Source: Agrocybe praecox (Eukaryota; Basidiomycota; Agaricomycetes; Agaricales; Agrocybaceae). From it: a stretch of DNA of 64,000 bases. Location: contig OZ024850.1 in assembly GCA_964017145.1 (NCBI GenBank), positions 62,001 to 126,000 on the forward strand, read 5' to 3'. Positions 17,870 to 29,811 of this stretch are shown piece by piece. Both the position numbers and the translations under genes were made by a program. The notes under the pieces are model-generated. The model worked only from the letters and a program-made list of their open reading frames with translations. It made no database searches and was not told the DNA's origin. Each line of letters begins with the position of its first letter. Within the stretch, counting starts at the first letter, position 1.

Positions 17870-18912
17870 CTCTTCAACGGTGATTCAACAAGCTGCGGAA
17901 GAATGAAAGGAAAAAGTGAAGGGAAGAGCAAGGACGAAGCAGTAGCCGAGTTGGGGTTGATAAGGCTCAATAGCGGGATCGGAGGTAAGGTTTAAGTACT
18001 TAAGTACTAGCTGCGCAGCTGTCGTTTCAGGGTAAATGAAGTAACCAGTCCGTTGCTGTCTTCTCGGTTGTCGTGGGTGTGTGGAAGAATGGAATTGGAT
18101 GGGTTTTCGAGAAGAAAAAAAGTACTGCTCGTTTGTCACCGATGGCAAACCGATGGCCCGTTCTGTTTGTTCACCGAGCCTTGGAGTTCGGCAGCGCGCG
18201 GCCTTAATTCATCGACAACAGCGATGCATATATTCATATTAACATACGTCGTCAAAATATCACTTCGAGTACCGTTGCTACTAACTACTGTTACTGGAGT
18301 ATTTCGTTCTTGATTTCTTTTGGCAAGGGCGTAATCTCACCGAGGCCCGCCGACCTGAGTCGGGAAAGAAGGTGGAGAAAAAGAGAAATAAATTAATATA
18401 ATAATAATAAGTATCAAATCTGGATCGTCACGCGCACGTGGGCGCCGCGTGGACGCTCGGCGGATGCCGCCTAGTAAACCTTCGGGATTCGGGCTGTGCA
18501 TTGCCGGGTAATTATGCTGTGCAAGAAATCCGAAAAGGCACATATGGAGAAAACACAATAACGACTGTCATGTTCGCCTATTTTGGCCAGTTTTATGGCA
18601 GTCAAACTCCGACGTCGGACGTGGGCGCTTGTCAAGCATCTCCCTTGATAATCCCTGGCAAACATCAGGAGTTTCAAACTAAAATCCGTTGATGGCTTTT
18701 AAAAGTCGTGATATGCGACAGCTTATATTATGCATGTAGGCGAGAAAATGAGCCATGAGCCATGAGTAAAACGGGTCTTTGGCTGACTCGTTCGATGAGA
18801 AGTAATAGTTGCGGTTTTCATCGCGTGAAGGTAATTCTTTGCCGGGGTTCATTAACTGCGAAAGACGTTAGAGAACATTTCAACCTTTAATTGAGCGCCG
18901 CATGGTACAGTG
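17870..18912. other. upstream region of the regulator; no gene seen
   Basis: Presumed promoter and 5' leader of the Zn2Cys6 gene, then anonymous sequence. Open frames here are short and lack conserved features. Two adjacent perfect palindromes are listed separately. Confidence 0.45.
17995..18020. promoter_or_regulatory. two adjacent perfect palindromes upstream of the Zn2Cys6 gene
   Basis: AGTACTTAAGTACT (17995-18008) and AGCTGCGCAGCT (18009-18020) abut each other about 130 nt upstream of the regulator ATG. Both are perfect self-complements. They could be dimer-binding operators. Neither is the CGG-inverted-repeat site commonly bound by Zn2Cys6 proteins, so a role is inferred only from position and symmetry. 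Confidence 0.3.
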
Positions 18913-19206
18913 CTAACGGTTGACTAGATTCGTAACCACCATTGGTGTGTCTAAAATACCCAGTGCAAAGTCACTCCTATCAATGTGATGCATTTGAAGT
19001 GCCCACATATTAATCGTATTGATGGGAATAACGTCCAAATTGACATCCTCCCCTGACATCGTGCGGGACTTCATTAGCAAGATCATTGCTATGCCATCTT
19101 TTGTAGTACAACTTGGAGAATTGGATGCAATATTATTGTCGATGATGTGGCAATGAGGCTTGTTTTTCATTGGACGAAGCCACATTCCAAATTCCCTCAA
19201 GTCCAT
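18913..19206 (-). CDS. conserved unknown coding fragment (left copy)
   Basis: An open frame of 97 codons, family not recognised. Part of it (RPMKNKPHCHIIDNN) is matched at protein level by the opposite strand of the right arm at about 46600-46670 (RPMKSKLHSHVVDNK). Conservation of reading frame between diverged copies suggests it is, or was, coding. No flanking exons were found and it may be a remnant. It reads away from the Cys-rich gene at 19416, so the two may share an upstream region. Confidence 0.35.
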   Translation of the reverse strand: MDLREFGMWLRPMKNKPHCHIIDNNIASNSPSCTTKDGIAMILLMKSRTMSGEDVNLDVIPINTINMWALQMHHIDRSDFALGILDTPMVVTNLVNR

Positions 19207-19415
19207 CGCTCATGTCTACTTCTTTTAGGGGTTTAACAAAAGCCGAGGGCGATCAACGGAAATAAAAATGGCATGTTATGAGGCTAGGTACGTATCGTTC
19301 TTGGAAGCTTTGCTGGAAAAAACCTGTGTTCATGAGAATATTAAAGCCAGATTGAAGCTTGAATCGAATAGACACTCAATTCTTCGTGAATTCTACCGAC
19401 AAGTCATTTAAAATC

Positions 19416-20673
19416 ATGCACTACGTGACTATTGCTATACTCCTGGTGACGGCGACCATCATAAGTGCTAAGCAATCATCGTCATCGCCTGTTTACGCTG
19501 TATCAGTGAGTCTCAGTATATCTGCCGTGATAGTGTACTTATATCCGGCGCCAACTTAATCAAGACGAACTGTACATCCGACTCTATTCCGTGTGGTGGT
19601 CCCACTCCTTTCTGCTGCGCTCCTGGGTATGTAATCAAGAGAAGGTTGCATTGAGGTAAGCCGAGTCACTTACACCAAATCCTGTAGACTGGTCTGCAAC
19701 TTCCGAAGGGGTATCCCTCTTTGTCAAGACAACAGCATACCATTTACATCAGGTTTTAGCCCCTTCAGTCAAACATGCGCAGACCCTTACTTATGTGCGT
19801 ACCCACATTCTATGCTGGTCCACTTCACATCTAAAATAGAGAACTAGTCCCCTGTGATGGGCTTATCTCTGTCCCCGGCTTCTGCTGTCGTGAGTTTCTC
19901 CGCACAATCACAAATACTCACATGATAATAATCGTGGTATTTCTAGCCATTGGGTCTCTCTGCGTGCGCAAAGGAACCGGCTCAAGTGTTCAATGTGTGA
20001 ATGCTGTTGGGGCGACTCTCGCTGCCCTGCCGTCTGCGACGACAGGGGTAATCCCATCATCTACTCCGATATCGCCGGAAAGTAACCTAATTTCGTACTC
20101 TCCACCAAGCGTATGGAAGACTGTAAGCGCCCAATCTAACTGTACCACGAGTCCCACTCTGCACAGCACGGACGTGATCAATGCTACGGTGTCCTTCAAC
20201 TATACTGGTACGCACTATATTTGGTATCATAACAGACGACAGCTGAACATTTTTCATTGCTCTTCATAGGACCAAGTATCATGGTTCATACTGTCACTTC
20301 GGCTACTGGAGGAGTCTTCTCTTTGATTATCGATGGATTCAACACCACGACAGTCATTGATACGTATAGGGGACCTGGTGACCTCGCAATACCTGAATGC
20401 TCCCCGCGCCAATTTCCAGGGTTCGCTGTGATACCACCTGGATATGCCAATTCAACCTCTCACACGGTGTCCTTGGTTTATATTGGCCCATCGATGTCCT
20501 CTCCCGCAAATACCTCATCTACAATCCAATTCGATGCCTTCTCTATCCCTGACTTCTCCGCTGCTTCCCTTAATGGAGTTGGAGGTAGAGAGAGGGAGGC
20601 AATTCAAGTTATACCGGCAATACTTGCCGTTGGATTGTCCATACTTTCACACGTTCTGTTCTACGTGGTTTAA
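19416..20673 (+). CDS. Cys-rich secreted or GPI-anchored cell-surface protein (left copy, intact)
   Basis: Uncharacterised. A signal peptide (MHYVTIAILLVTATIISA) is followed by short exons encoding a Cys-rich region: TNCTSDSIPCGGPTPFCCAPG, LVCNFRRGIPLCQDNS, TCADPYL, FPCDGLISVPGFCC. A Ser/Thr-rich linker follows. The next domain begins NATVSFNYTGP with IMVHTVTSATGGVFSLIIDG and later HTVSLVYIGPSM, a beta-rich pattern resembling carbohydrate-binding-like domains of mushroom surface proteins. The C terminus is hydrophobic (VIPAILAVGLSILSHVLFYVV), a GPI signal or membrane anchor. All exons join in frame with GT-AG introns of about 55-75 nt. The inverted copy at 43920-46397 is frameshifted. Confidence 0.7.
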
Positions 20674-20929
20674 TAGATTATCGGTCTATTTCTATACCGC
20701 CCATTATCTTCATCATGTAGATTACGGTATAACAAGGTTCTTTTCTATCGTTAACCTTTATTTAGATGTGATATACAGCAAATTTTATCAGAAGGTACCT
20801 GACGAATGCTCGTAATACTCTTTGTGATGTATCTCCTATGTTCAACAGCGAGTTATTCCCAGCTACTTATGGCACCGAATAGAAGCATGTAATGTGATTT
20901 TGCGTTTGCCGAAGCCAACAACGTGTTTC

Positions 20930-21530
20930 ACTGCTCGCGCCAATGTCTCTTTCAGCAAGAAACACACATTAAGTTACACGTCTTGTGCTTACTTTCTATC
21001 TGTTTCTGCCACGCAAAGTAACCTTATTTCTTGCTCTCCACTAAGCGCCTAAAAGACTGTAGGCGCCGATACAAACCGGGCCACAAGTTCCACTCTACAC
21101 ACACCTCTCATACTTGATATTCCCGCAGACGACCACTAGATGGCATTTATTCCACTATATCAGACCTAGCATAGTGGTTCGTACTGTGGTTTCGGCAACT
21201 GGAGAGATCTTCTCTCTGATCATCGATGGATCTATCACAACGACATTCATTAATACTTTCACCTGACCTGATGGCCTCGGAGTCGATCGCACTGCCGGAA
21301 TGATAGGCCAATCTGACCTCTCACACGGTGTCCTTGGTCTATATCAGTCCAATCGATACTTTATCCCATGAATAACGCATCTACAATCGAACTCGATGGC
21401 TTCTTTATCCCTAATTTCTCCACTGCTTCTTTTGATGAAGTCGCAGGGGAAAAAGCGAGGAATTTTAACATACACCAACAGTACTTGCGATTAGAATACC
21501 CACATTTTCACGCGTCTTGCTCGTATATTG
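20930..21530 (+). pseudogene. decayed tandem copy of the Cys-rich surface-protein gene
   Basis: Directly downstream of the intact copy. Stretches such as AAAGTAACCTTATTTCTTG with CTCTCCACTAAGCG match the Ser-rich linker exon. GGTTCGTACTGTGGTTTCGG with CTCTGATCATCGATGG matches the beta-rich exon. The tail (TTCTTTATCCCTAATTTCTC) matches the C-terminal exon. Several stops and indels break every frame. It is a relic of a tandem duplication older than, or separate from, the large inverted duplication. Confidence 0.75.
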
Positions 21531-21919
21531 TACCATGATCAATTTCAGCATGTTTGAAGCTGACCCTGTGAATTTCCGCACGGGATTGTATCCTGTTTCC
21601 AGCTGTCAGGCCTTCAGCTTTAGGGTTCAAGCTATTCTTATCCTAGGCTTCAAATGTGATATACGAAGAATTCATTCTAAAAGATGCCTGATACATGAAC
21701 TCGATGGACCACATCGTCGTTTGATTTCCCCGAGACACAATGCATTAGTCATTCATTATAAGTGGCTTGTCGGAGATTAACTTTGTAGGTCCGACATTTT
21801 GCTCTGTCAATACTTCAAAATCAAGGCGACTCCCAGCATTCTCTTGACTCCTCCCAACCGGAAATCTGGTCCTCAACCTCCGAAGTCAACTTCAATCCCT
21901 TCGAACCAGACAATCGCCT

Positions 21920-23413
21920 ATGAAGTTTTCAATGCCAAATCATCTTGTCCAACTACCTACGTTCGGAAAGGCCGCTAAATTCACGTTCTACTTGACTATT
22001 TTCATGAGCATTTCCTTGGTGCCATTCATGGTGGCTGGACCTCATATGAAGGTAGATGCTCTAACCTTCCAAGCTCCGGTAGGTGATCTGCTACATGATA
22101 CAGACGTACGTCCTTTCCTTACAAAGTTCACTGGCACGTCGATTTGTTTTATTCATTATTTTTTCTAGGTTCAATTGACAGCGGAAGTCATTTCTGTTGA
22201 TCCTGACAGAAGATTAATATATATGAACTGGTACCCTGAGTTTATGTCGTTGAATTGCTCGGATACCACAGTCAGAGCAACCGACATATATGTCTCCAAG
22301 TTTGTTTCTCATCAATCCTTTAAATTTACTTTTTGAGCGTATTATATTGCAGTGCGTTATTGGACGTCACAAGTCCAGCATGGTCAAGAAGCCCCCAAGA
22401 TCAATCTGCCTTTCGCTTAAATTCGACGGAAGTATGCTTCGGCTTCCCATTTACTTCCTTTCAGACGGTCACCAAGCTACTTGCGACCGACTTTTTGCTG
22501 AATACCGACATCCGGCAACGGGCCTCACTTCAGAAGTATCCATTCGACAAGTAAGTGAAATTTCTGTGTTATCTGAGGCAAATAATTAATTCGTCACAGA
22601 TACATAGCGCCCTTTGTCTTCTATTCCCGGAATTTAGGATCTGACAGCACCAGAGCGTTGAATATAATTGACTCGTTCGGTGTTGCCGTGTAAGCCACCT
22701 ATTTAAGACTCGCACAGCTTTCCAGCAGCTCATACCACCTTATTTTAGAAACTTCCGCGTCAGTCTTTTAGGCGCTTATGAGAAGGCCAACGGTGATGGT
22801 ACAATGCAGACATTACAATTCAGCTTGGTCGTCGAACGATCTGAGGCAACCAAAATATTTGTGATTATGGTCGCCATCACCAATTGTGCGTGGGCGAGGA
22901 GTTTATCATGCATCCATTAAAAGACTTACACCCTTCTGACACCGTCAGGGCTTATTGCTATCGCATTCCTGGTTATCTGTGCAGCTGCGACTATATTCAC
23001 AGACGCGGAGATCTACAACGAAATGTTTGTAGTCCCAGTTGGAGCTACTTTTGCGTTTACGTCGATTAGGGCCAATCTTCCAGGTGCTCCTTTTGGGTTT
23101 GGTTAGTGTCCCTCGTCCTGCCGAAACATCTTGAGCGCTTATTTGAGTTCGTCAGGCACCACGATAGGTATCATGTATTCCAGACTTTTCACTCGCCAGA
23201 TTATTCAGCTCACAATGCGGCAGATATCTTCACCACTCTTCCTGTTCTTGTTATAATGTCTTTCTGCGTATGTAATTCTCAAGATTAGGTTTCAGGGAGA
23301 AAATTAACCCGATCTGCATTCAGAGCTTTAGTCTACTCTTAATGACACTGTACAGACGAATAATCAAGAGAGCAAAAAGCCCCACCGTCCAAGGTAAAGA
23401 ATCTCTTAGCTAA
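21920..23413 (+). CDS. DUF4436-like multi-helix membrane protein (left copy, intact)
   Basis: Function unknown. Eight exons (21920-22105, 22169-22299, 22353-22550, 22600-22689, 22749-22885, 22949-23101, 23224-23267, 23324-23413) join to 342 residues. An N-terminal signal anchor (FTFYLTIFMSISLVPFMVAG) is followed by an extracytoplasmic beta-type region with RASLQKYPFDKYIAPFVFYS, the PFD-Y signature I associate with DUF4436. Three C-terminal helices follow (NWLIAIAFLVICAAATIF; MFVVPVGATFAFTSIRANLP; DIFTTLPVLVIMSFC) and a basic tail RRIIKRAKSP. Family assignment is from memory of the motif layout. The inverted relative at 39886-40769 lacks the last helices. Confidence 0.75.
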
Positions 23414-25130
23414 GTATATTCCTTGACATGACGCCATACTCAAAGTGTACGAATAGGCAATTGCAATTGTTCAAAAACCCCTATTTTTGAGCCACCCGTA
23501 GGTCGCACTGATACCAAATATTTCTCCTGTGAAGATCTTTCATGCACAGATCAAGAACGAGCGAGGACTCAACAAGACGAGCCACTCCTAGAGCCACGCG
23601 CAGATAAAGAATACACATTGGCTCGCATTTTTGATATCTTGTATACATATGTCAGAATATTCAACGTATGAAACTATAGTTCTTATGACCGATAAAGTTT
23701 TATCATGCCCATTGCCTCTCGCTGTTGCAATGCAGTCTGACCGGATGCTCAATTGGTCCATCATACTTAAATTAAATTAGCAGATCCAAGTCTGATAGCA
23801 AGTCCCGTTCGTTCACCTTTGACCGCAACTTTGATGCACCTCCAACAAGCCAAAAGATTAACGATGGCGCCGAGCTTGCAGAGATAGATAATGCGTTCCC
23901 AGACATAGAAATGAGAAGCACTAACACAAGTGAGTCTTACTGACTGGTTCAAGATTAGTTTACTGATCGGCCTTGCCTACCGTAATTAGTTACTATATAG
24001 TCGCCTCACTTCCACATTCAATTGATCATTCGATATCGATCTCAAGGGCAGTGTATTATCGCTACTATCCATCGATTCGATCCCCCCTCCAATTTTAGTT
24101 ATCATCCTTCGGACAAGATGGCGAGATAAGCTGATTGGGATAAAGAAACTGATTTTTGAGCACGATCATGATAAATAGGAAGTTCATCTTATGGAAATGA
24201 GGACTGCTTCGAATCTCTCTGTAGATGCTTACCCGATTTGTCCACTGCTAGCGCTGGTGTCTGTTCATTTGCCAAAACAGCTTGAAAACAGCATCGAATA
24301 ACATGTCTTTTGTTAATTCTTGTTATTCATGGTGCAAACACTGATCCTGGGCATCCTATATTTAGCATCCCCGAAGCCTCGGATTATACAGACGTTCGGG
24401 GGCGTGGCTGCGTGATTTCAAGCTTCGAGCCACACCTAAACGTATATAGAATTATATATATACAAGGTGCAGCCTCGCTCTGCTACAGCTTAGGAGTATG
24501 ATTGTGTACATTTCTAGAAATTTTGTAAAGGTTTAAATAGGGAGGATTAGAAGATGAGGAAAGACAGATGGCCACGGTATCCGGTTCACAATGCCATGAA
24601 AAGGATGCAAGGTCCAGGCGAATACAAATGAAATTGAAACGGAGCTGACGGAGGAATTGCATTGTTTGTCGAGGCATATACTTAGCACAGACTCAAGGAC
24701 AACAAGGATAGAAACCAAATAAATGTACACGAAAAACTGCGTTTGCTTAATTATAGAGTAATAATTAGATATATGATGTAATTGATCCAAAATTTTGGCG
24801 AAGCGATCCTGCTAAACTGCTTGATCGTCCGCTAACTTACAGTAAGTTTTTGCATAACTTCTGCGGAGACGTCATATTCAGGCTGAGTAACCATGTTGAA
24901 TAGAATTGTGATTCTATGCCCTAGGTACCGCTTCTAATTTCTCCACATATGCACCGTTCTGGGGCTGGGTGACGTTGGAGTTTCACATACCCGTTATCAA
25001 TCACATCACTTGCCTTGCTGACGCTGGTACTAGGGGACAAGGGGTGAATCAAAAAAGCTATAAAATGGAGACCTGTTCAGCATTATCAGCCATTCAATTT
25101 CTTTTTCAGGAGTCTACTCTCTCTTCAACC
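23414..25130. other. gene-poor stretch of the left arm with no right-arm match
   Basis: No gene found. The last part (from about 24940) matches the upstream region of the right-arm partner at about 39980. The rest, together with the 3' half of the DUF4436-like gene, has no counterpart there. The simplest reading is a deletion of roughly 2.2 kb in the right arm. Confidence 0.5.
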
Positions 25131-25991
25131 ATGCCTCATGGATCACACGTGTCGCTCCCGGCAAAGCCAGATACTCCCAACCCCGTACATGGCGAAGTTA
25201 CCGTCGATTATTACAACAACTCAATTGGGTTCATCAAAGATCAACACGAATCGCTCGTGAAACAGCTTAACATAATCGGCGACGATGAAGACCTACATAA
25301 AAGGCTCGCGACATTGTTCCAAAATAACCCGAGACTGGCGCTCTGTCTCGTCCATCGGCACGTTGAGCTTCGAACGGGCGAGCGCATTATATCTGTCGAT
25401 GTCAACGCAACAAACCCGAAAGGGAGGGATCGAGACCATAGCCCCCCACTCACTATCTCTGAGCCATCTTCCGACTCAAGCAACTTTAAGGCAGAACGTT
25501 GGCTGGTCGACAAAACCGACAGATTCCTCAGTTTCGAGTTTACAAGAAACACCGAGAACGCAATCTCCCCATCCCATGATTTCGTAGAGGAATTCAGGAG
25601 TATTCTCCAGAGATATGGTCTCACGTCGTTACTAGGAGTCTGCCTTCGCCCACCGCTCGACAAGTTGCGAGACGATGAATTATTCATCGAGCTATGGTAT
25701 CCAGTGCTTAAGGAGATGGAGAATAATCGAAGGCAAGGCACTTACATCAGGACAAAGACGTTCATCGGAAAAAGGCACGCTTATGGGGCCGTGTGGGTAC
25801 CGTATGAACGCAAGTCCAGAGATTCTACCGAAAGGGAAGTTTTTATAGGACGCTTCGAAGTCTGCATAGTCTGTTCCAACACCGACCCTGGTTGTCAGGG
25901 AACTAATCGTGACGGCAATCAGCAGAAGGGGGAGGAACCTTTCTGCTACTACGGACAGGAACCACCAAAGGAGTGCCCAGGAGAAGAGTGA
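25131..25991 (+). CDS. unknown conserved protein, 286 residues (left copy, intact)
   Basis: Single-exon reading frame starting MPHGSHVSLPAKPDTPNP. I do not recognise the family. The best-conserved block is RLALCLVHRHVELRTGERI, shared with the right-arm copy (SLALCLIHRHVALNENERI). A middle region shares FEFTRN and LLGVCLRPP with FEYTRN and ILGICYTPP. The C terminus contains several Cys (CIVCSNTDPGCQG, CYYGQEPPKECPGEE). There is no signal peptide or membrane helix. I chose this ATG because the partner gene starts at the equivalent place, although the frame stays open upstream to 24969. It is convergent with the phosphoesterase pseudogene, ending about 100 nt from it, as in the right arm. Confidence 0.65.
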   Translation: MPHGSHVSLPAKPDTPNPVHGEVTVDYYNNSIGFIKDQHESLVKQLNIIGDDEDLHKRLATLFQNNPRLALCLVHRHVELRTGERIISVDVNATNPKGRDRDHSPPLTISEPSSDSSNFKAERWLVDKTDRFLSFEFTRNTENAISPSHDFVEEFRSILQRYGLTSLLGVCLRPPLDKLRDDELFIELWYPVLKEMENNRRQGTYIRTKTFIGKRHAYGAVWVPYERKSRDSTEREVFIGRFEVCIVCSNTDPGCQGTNRDGNQQKGEEPFCYYGQEPPKECPGEE

Positions 25992-26202
25992 CAAGCAACT
26001 CGGTTCACTCCGACCGCGATGGAACGACGACGGCGCTTGATCCGAAGAATGATGCGGCTTGGATAGGACAATGATAGTACTAATACTAGTTTTCGGTTTC
26101 TGTACCTAAATGTAGTATCAATCCGACAAGCCTTGCGACCACCACCACGGTACCAACCATTCCAACCACCTTCACGGTCTCACCGAGTCCAACAGCAACC
26201 AC

Positions 26203-28024
26203 TTCGAATACTATCGAAATGATTCCTCCACAATTTAGGTATTCGTTGTTTTCTGTATGACTTCCCATTTCCCAAAGTTGGATTTCGTCGATGTGAAACT
26301 TTCCAAGATTGATATCCACGGGAGGTGTGATCGTAAACGATCGCTTGTCGCGACTTACATTAGCAGAGGCGTACAAAAGTGCCGATACGGACACGTCAAT
26401 GGCGGGTTATGTACCTTGCGGTTCGTTTTCAGCCTTCGAACGAGACGTGTTCAACGCTAACATAGCCGAAGATTGAAGAGTAGGAAAAAGGTATTCTTCT
26501 GGAGGACTTTCAGTAGTTTTCGTTGATGATGTGCAATGAAGCTGTTAAGGAACGCCCGGTTTGGGGAATTTGCTTTAGTTATATTAGGCGGCAGAGAACG
26601 ACACTGCACCTGCCTTGAATGGTCGGGCATCGATCAAATACCCCGCATCTTTGAATGTCGTTTGTAAAAGTTCTTCAGGATTCGAAATAAGAAATTATAT
26701 TCGATATTACGAGGTCGAAAGAGGACGCACCACAAATTTTTATCAGCTTTTGCCTTCCTTCGTCTTGATCCTGGGAAGTGACATGTGAAGGACCAGGGAA
26801 GAGAACGCCGGAGCCAACTTTGGGCTCTGGTGGCTCCGACGAACCATCTGACGTAGGTCCTTTGTCGTCGAGGTCTTCCTCTGCAGTCGGCAGGGGTACA
26901 TTGCCTTCTACGACAGTACTTTTTCCCCTTCTCGCTACCATCGGGATCGCCCAAGCTGCAAGTTTGATCGTCATTCGAGTCCCGAGTTCTTTTTGGGGAC
27001 TCGCAATTTTTCGGTTTTCAGCACACCAAGGACGTCCAATGGTACGTTTACACCCTTTGATCCATTGAGGATTTCTTTGATGGATGGTTTGAGTGATTCG
27101 AGCAGTGATAACGCAGTACAGACAGTCTTTCGTATCGCGGGCGAGGGTGACGTACTAACTTTCGTCGACAGCGTTACAGCTTCAGGAGCACTTCTTGTTG
27201 GAAATGAGCCTATTTCACCTGGAGTCATATCTTCCGTCTTGTTAGTAAGACATGAAAAAGAACCGTCAGCATCGCACACTCACCATTAATTTGCATACGC
27301 GAGAATTGTTCATTGTCAGGTTTATCATCACCTTTCGCCTCGTCGTTGTCCTTCTCCAAAGACATAACACCCAGCGTCATGTGAAGCCTCCTATGATCAA
27401 AGAAGGTCGACGTGTCAAAGCCTTGAACAGTGGGGGATGATTTAACTTTCGCCATCGCTTTAGAGGTCTTTGATAGGATTGGGGTTGGCTTGACTGGGGG
27501 AATATTGCCCTTGACTGGGTCTGAATTTTCCAGCAAAATACTCGGTGGAGAGGCAGTCATAGCTCCTATAGCTCCTCTGTCTTCATCCCCACCGAATGTT
27601 GTTCCAGCCTGCGACGGTTCAAATGACACAGCTTGGAAATCCGCCACAGCGGCACATAATTCCGGGTGGTTTTGCTGGCTTGTCAGTCGTCTAAGTACAT
27701 AAGTAAACAGCTTTCGTTATTCCATCTGTCGATCCACGACTGGTAAGGCCCAACACAATCGAACAAAGAAGAGGAGAAAGAGGGTACAGTGAGTAGGCCG
27801 AGGAAGAGGGAGACGTTTTGGTTTTTCGGAAGAAGTTTACACAATGGTCGTTTTCTCTGATGTGTCATTGATGGTTTTAGTACCTCCTCGATGTCCAGTT
27901 CCCCTCGCGCGCCCAGATTTTCCCCATTTCCTTTGTGCTTTTCGCCTGGTGTTTCCCTTCCGGTGACATTCGAGTTGGAGTTTCCAAGTAAGTTTACTGC
28001 GCCGTTTGGACCAAGAGATGCCAT
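26203..28024 (-). pseudogene. ASCC1/AKAP7-like 2H phosphoesterase, decayed left copy
   Basis: Diverged inverted copy of the intact gene at 36683-38611. Recognisable parts are the start MASLGPNGAVNLLGNSNS, the first HxT motif in RRLHMTLGVMSLE, SLLESLKPSIKEILNGSKG, SGVLFPGPSHVTSQDQDEG, and the last exon (VNLGKFHIDEIQLWEMGSH). Lesions against the intact copy are: a one-base deletion in exon 1 followed by an in-frame TAA, loss of the acceptor AG before the 17-nt micro-exon, a shift and stop after RVPKKN, and a one-base deletion in the second HxT motif. The original stop is also lost, so the open frame runs on to 26086 through a hydrophobic stretch. Not expected to make an active enzyme. Confidence 0.8.
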
Positions 28025-29811
28025 GTTTTTGTCAAAGAATAGAGAACGAGTGGGTTGTCAGTTTCTCACAGTGAATGCTCGGAGACAGGATCTTTCTATT
28101 ATAGAATTAGGATTATGTCGAATTAAGAGAGGAAGAACCCTCATGTCCGTCCCGTTTTTCGATTGCGAGTATCTATAGCAGTCTTGTCGAAAGCATGATG
28201 ACAGCCCAAGGTTGGTTATAGTTTCGGTTGATGTACAGAACTGAATCATTTCGGGTGCGCCGATCTAAATTTGGCACATGCCGACTATCGGCAATCAAAC
28301 GTAGCGGCATGTCGGCACGTTGGACTCCTGATTTGAACTTTGACGTTTTAACATCAAGTTCCGTGACTGTAGGCTTTAACGTTAACGCTGACATCCAGAC
28401 CAAAAATATAAGTAACCTGTATATTGGGGGTCTGTCCACTAATATATGATGACCGGCCTGATACAGGCTGAGCTACAACAATCATAGCATGCCGTCTTCT
28501 CAAATTTTCAGAATCAAGACTTCTATGAGCGCTGGTAGGGACGTAAAGCTACAATTGTTAGCCTCCATAGAATCAAGTGCCTATCATCTGTGTAACAGCA
28601 ACGCACACAAACGGCGGACGTGCGAAATAAGGGGTTCGGACTGTATAATAAATTTTTATCCAGATGTGTACTTCAAAATATGAAAATTTGGCAAATTTCT
28701 GAGTAACCCTCTCTGTTAGCACATATGTATATCCATCATTGGCTCAGGAATTTTGATTTAAATTGGTCTATAGAACAGCTCTTTGAGAATGTTATCTTCT
28801 TACTATACAGCGAATATGTAGCTGGTGAAGCTATGATGGCCATGTATATCTGTTTTCTCTTATACTATATAGGCCCTATTCTGCAATCAAAATACCGTCA
28901 GACGGTCATTTTATGCCGCCTTGTCGTCAATTCCACGTTACGTGGCTTAACAACCAGTTGGTAGGTCCTCAGTAGACCTAGCTGGGATCTACTGCGCAGT
29001 TTGCTGAAGGCGTTTTCGGGAGCGCTCAACGTAGGCACGCTCTGAAAATAGTAAATTTATTTTTTGTTTCCTACTCAGTCTCTTTTGAGATTCCTCCTAG
29101 ATCCAGTTTTGGTTTAAAGTCATTGACCAGGACATATTCTTGTACAGGGGCATGGAATGAATTTGAAGATCACTTTAAATGAATTCTGATTCAAAGAAAG
29201 GTGGGCCAATAATATTTTAAGGAAAAATATCAAGTACGGACAGCGACGCCCGTCCCGCGTCCGTTAGTAAAAGAAATTGAACATCAGACCAAATGGTAAT
29301 ACCGGTAATTTTGTTCTATTGACTCCAGGCACGCTGGCCGGCCAAGCTAACCCGTTTTAGCGAGGGTATTCGAACAACGCCGAACGGTGACCCCGGCAGG
29401 GCTCCTGTCCCCACTGTAACATTCCATTTCTAATTCCACTTTCTTTCAATCTTCCATAGTCCAATTTTATACTCATTTTCTCATCTGTCTTTCTTTCTCA
29501 CAGCCTTCAACAGCTTTGTCGTCCCTTCTTACTTTTCAACCTCGTAGTGCTTTCTTGTTCTTTTGTTTTCTGCATTTCGGTCTGGAGCAACCCTGGAGTG
29601 AGCTAACCCTTTGATACTCTTGGGTCCGTTTCGTGCATCACGGTAATTCATCCTCTTACATATTACGACATCATCCGTCGCATAGCACTGACTGTCCATC
29701 TTCACTCAGGTCGAATTCACCTTCTTTCCTCACAAAACACTCTGTTCGGACTACGAAGAACCGCTGGGACGATTCCTCATCGACGTCCTTCAACAATAGC
29801 TCCCCCGGATC
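28025..29811. other. left boundary of the central spacer; no gene seen
   Basis: Anonymous sequence between the inverted arm and the aspartic-protease gene. From about 29400 to 29640 the plus strand is pyrimidine-rich, as in fungal promoters and 5' leaders. A missing first exon of the protease, with its signal peptide, could lie here, but I could not place it. Confidence 0.4.

Noticed and set aside
18361..18480. CpG-rich stretch (CACGTGGGCGCCGCGTGG) as a regulatory island
   Set aside because: Single short GC-rich patch with no nearby start codon of a supported gene.
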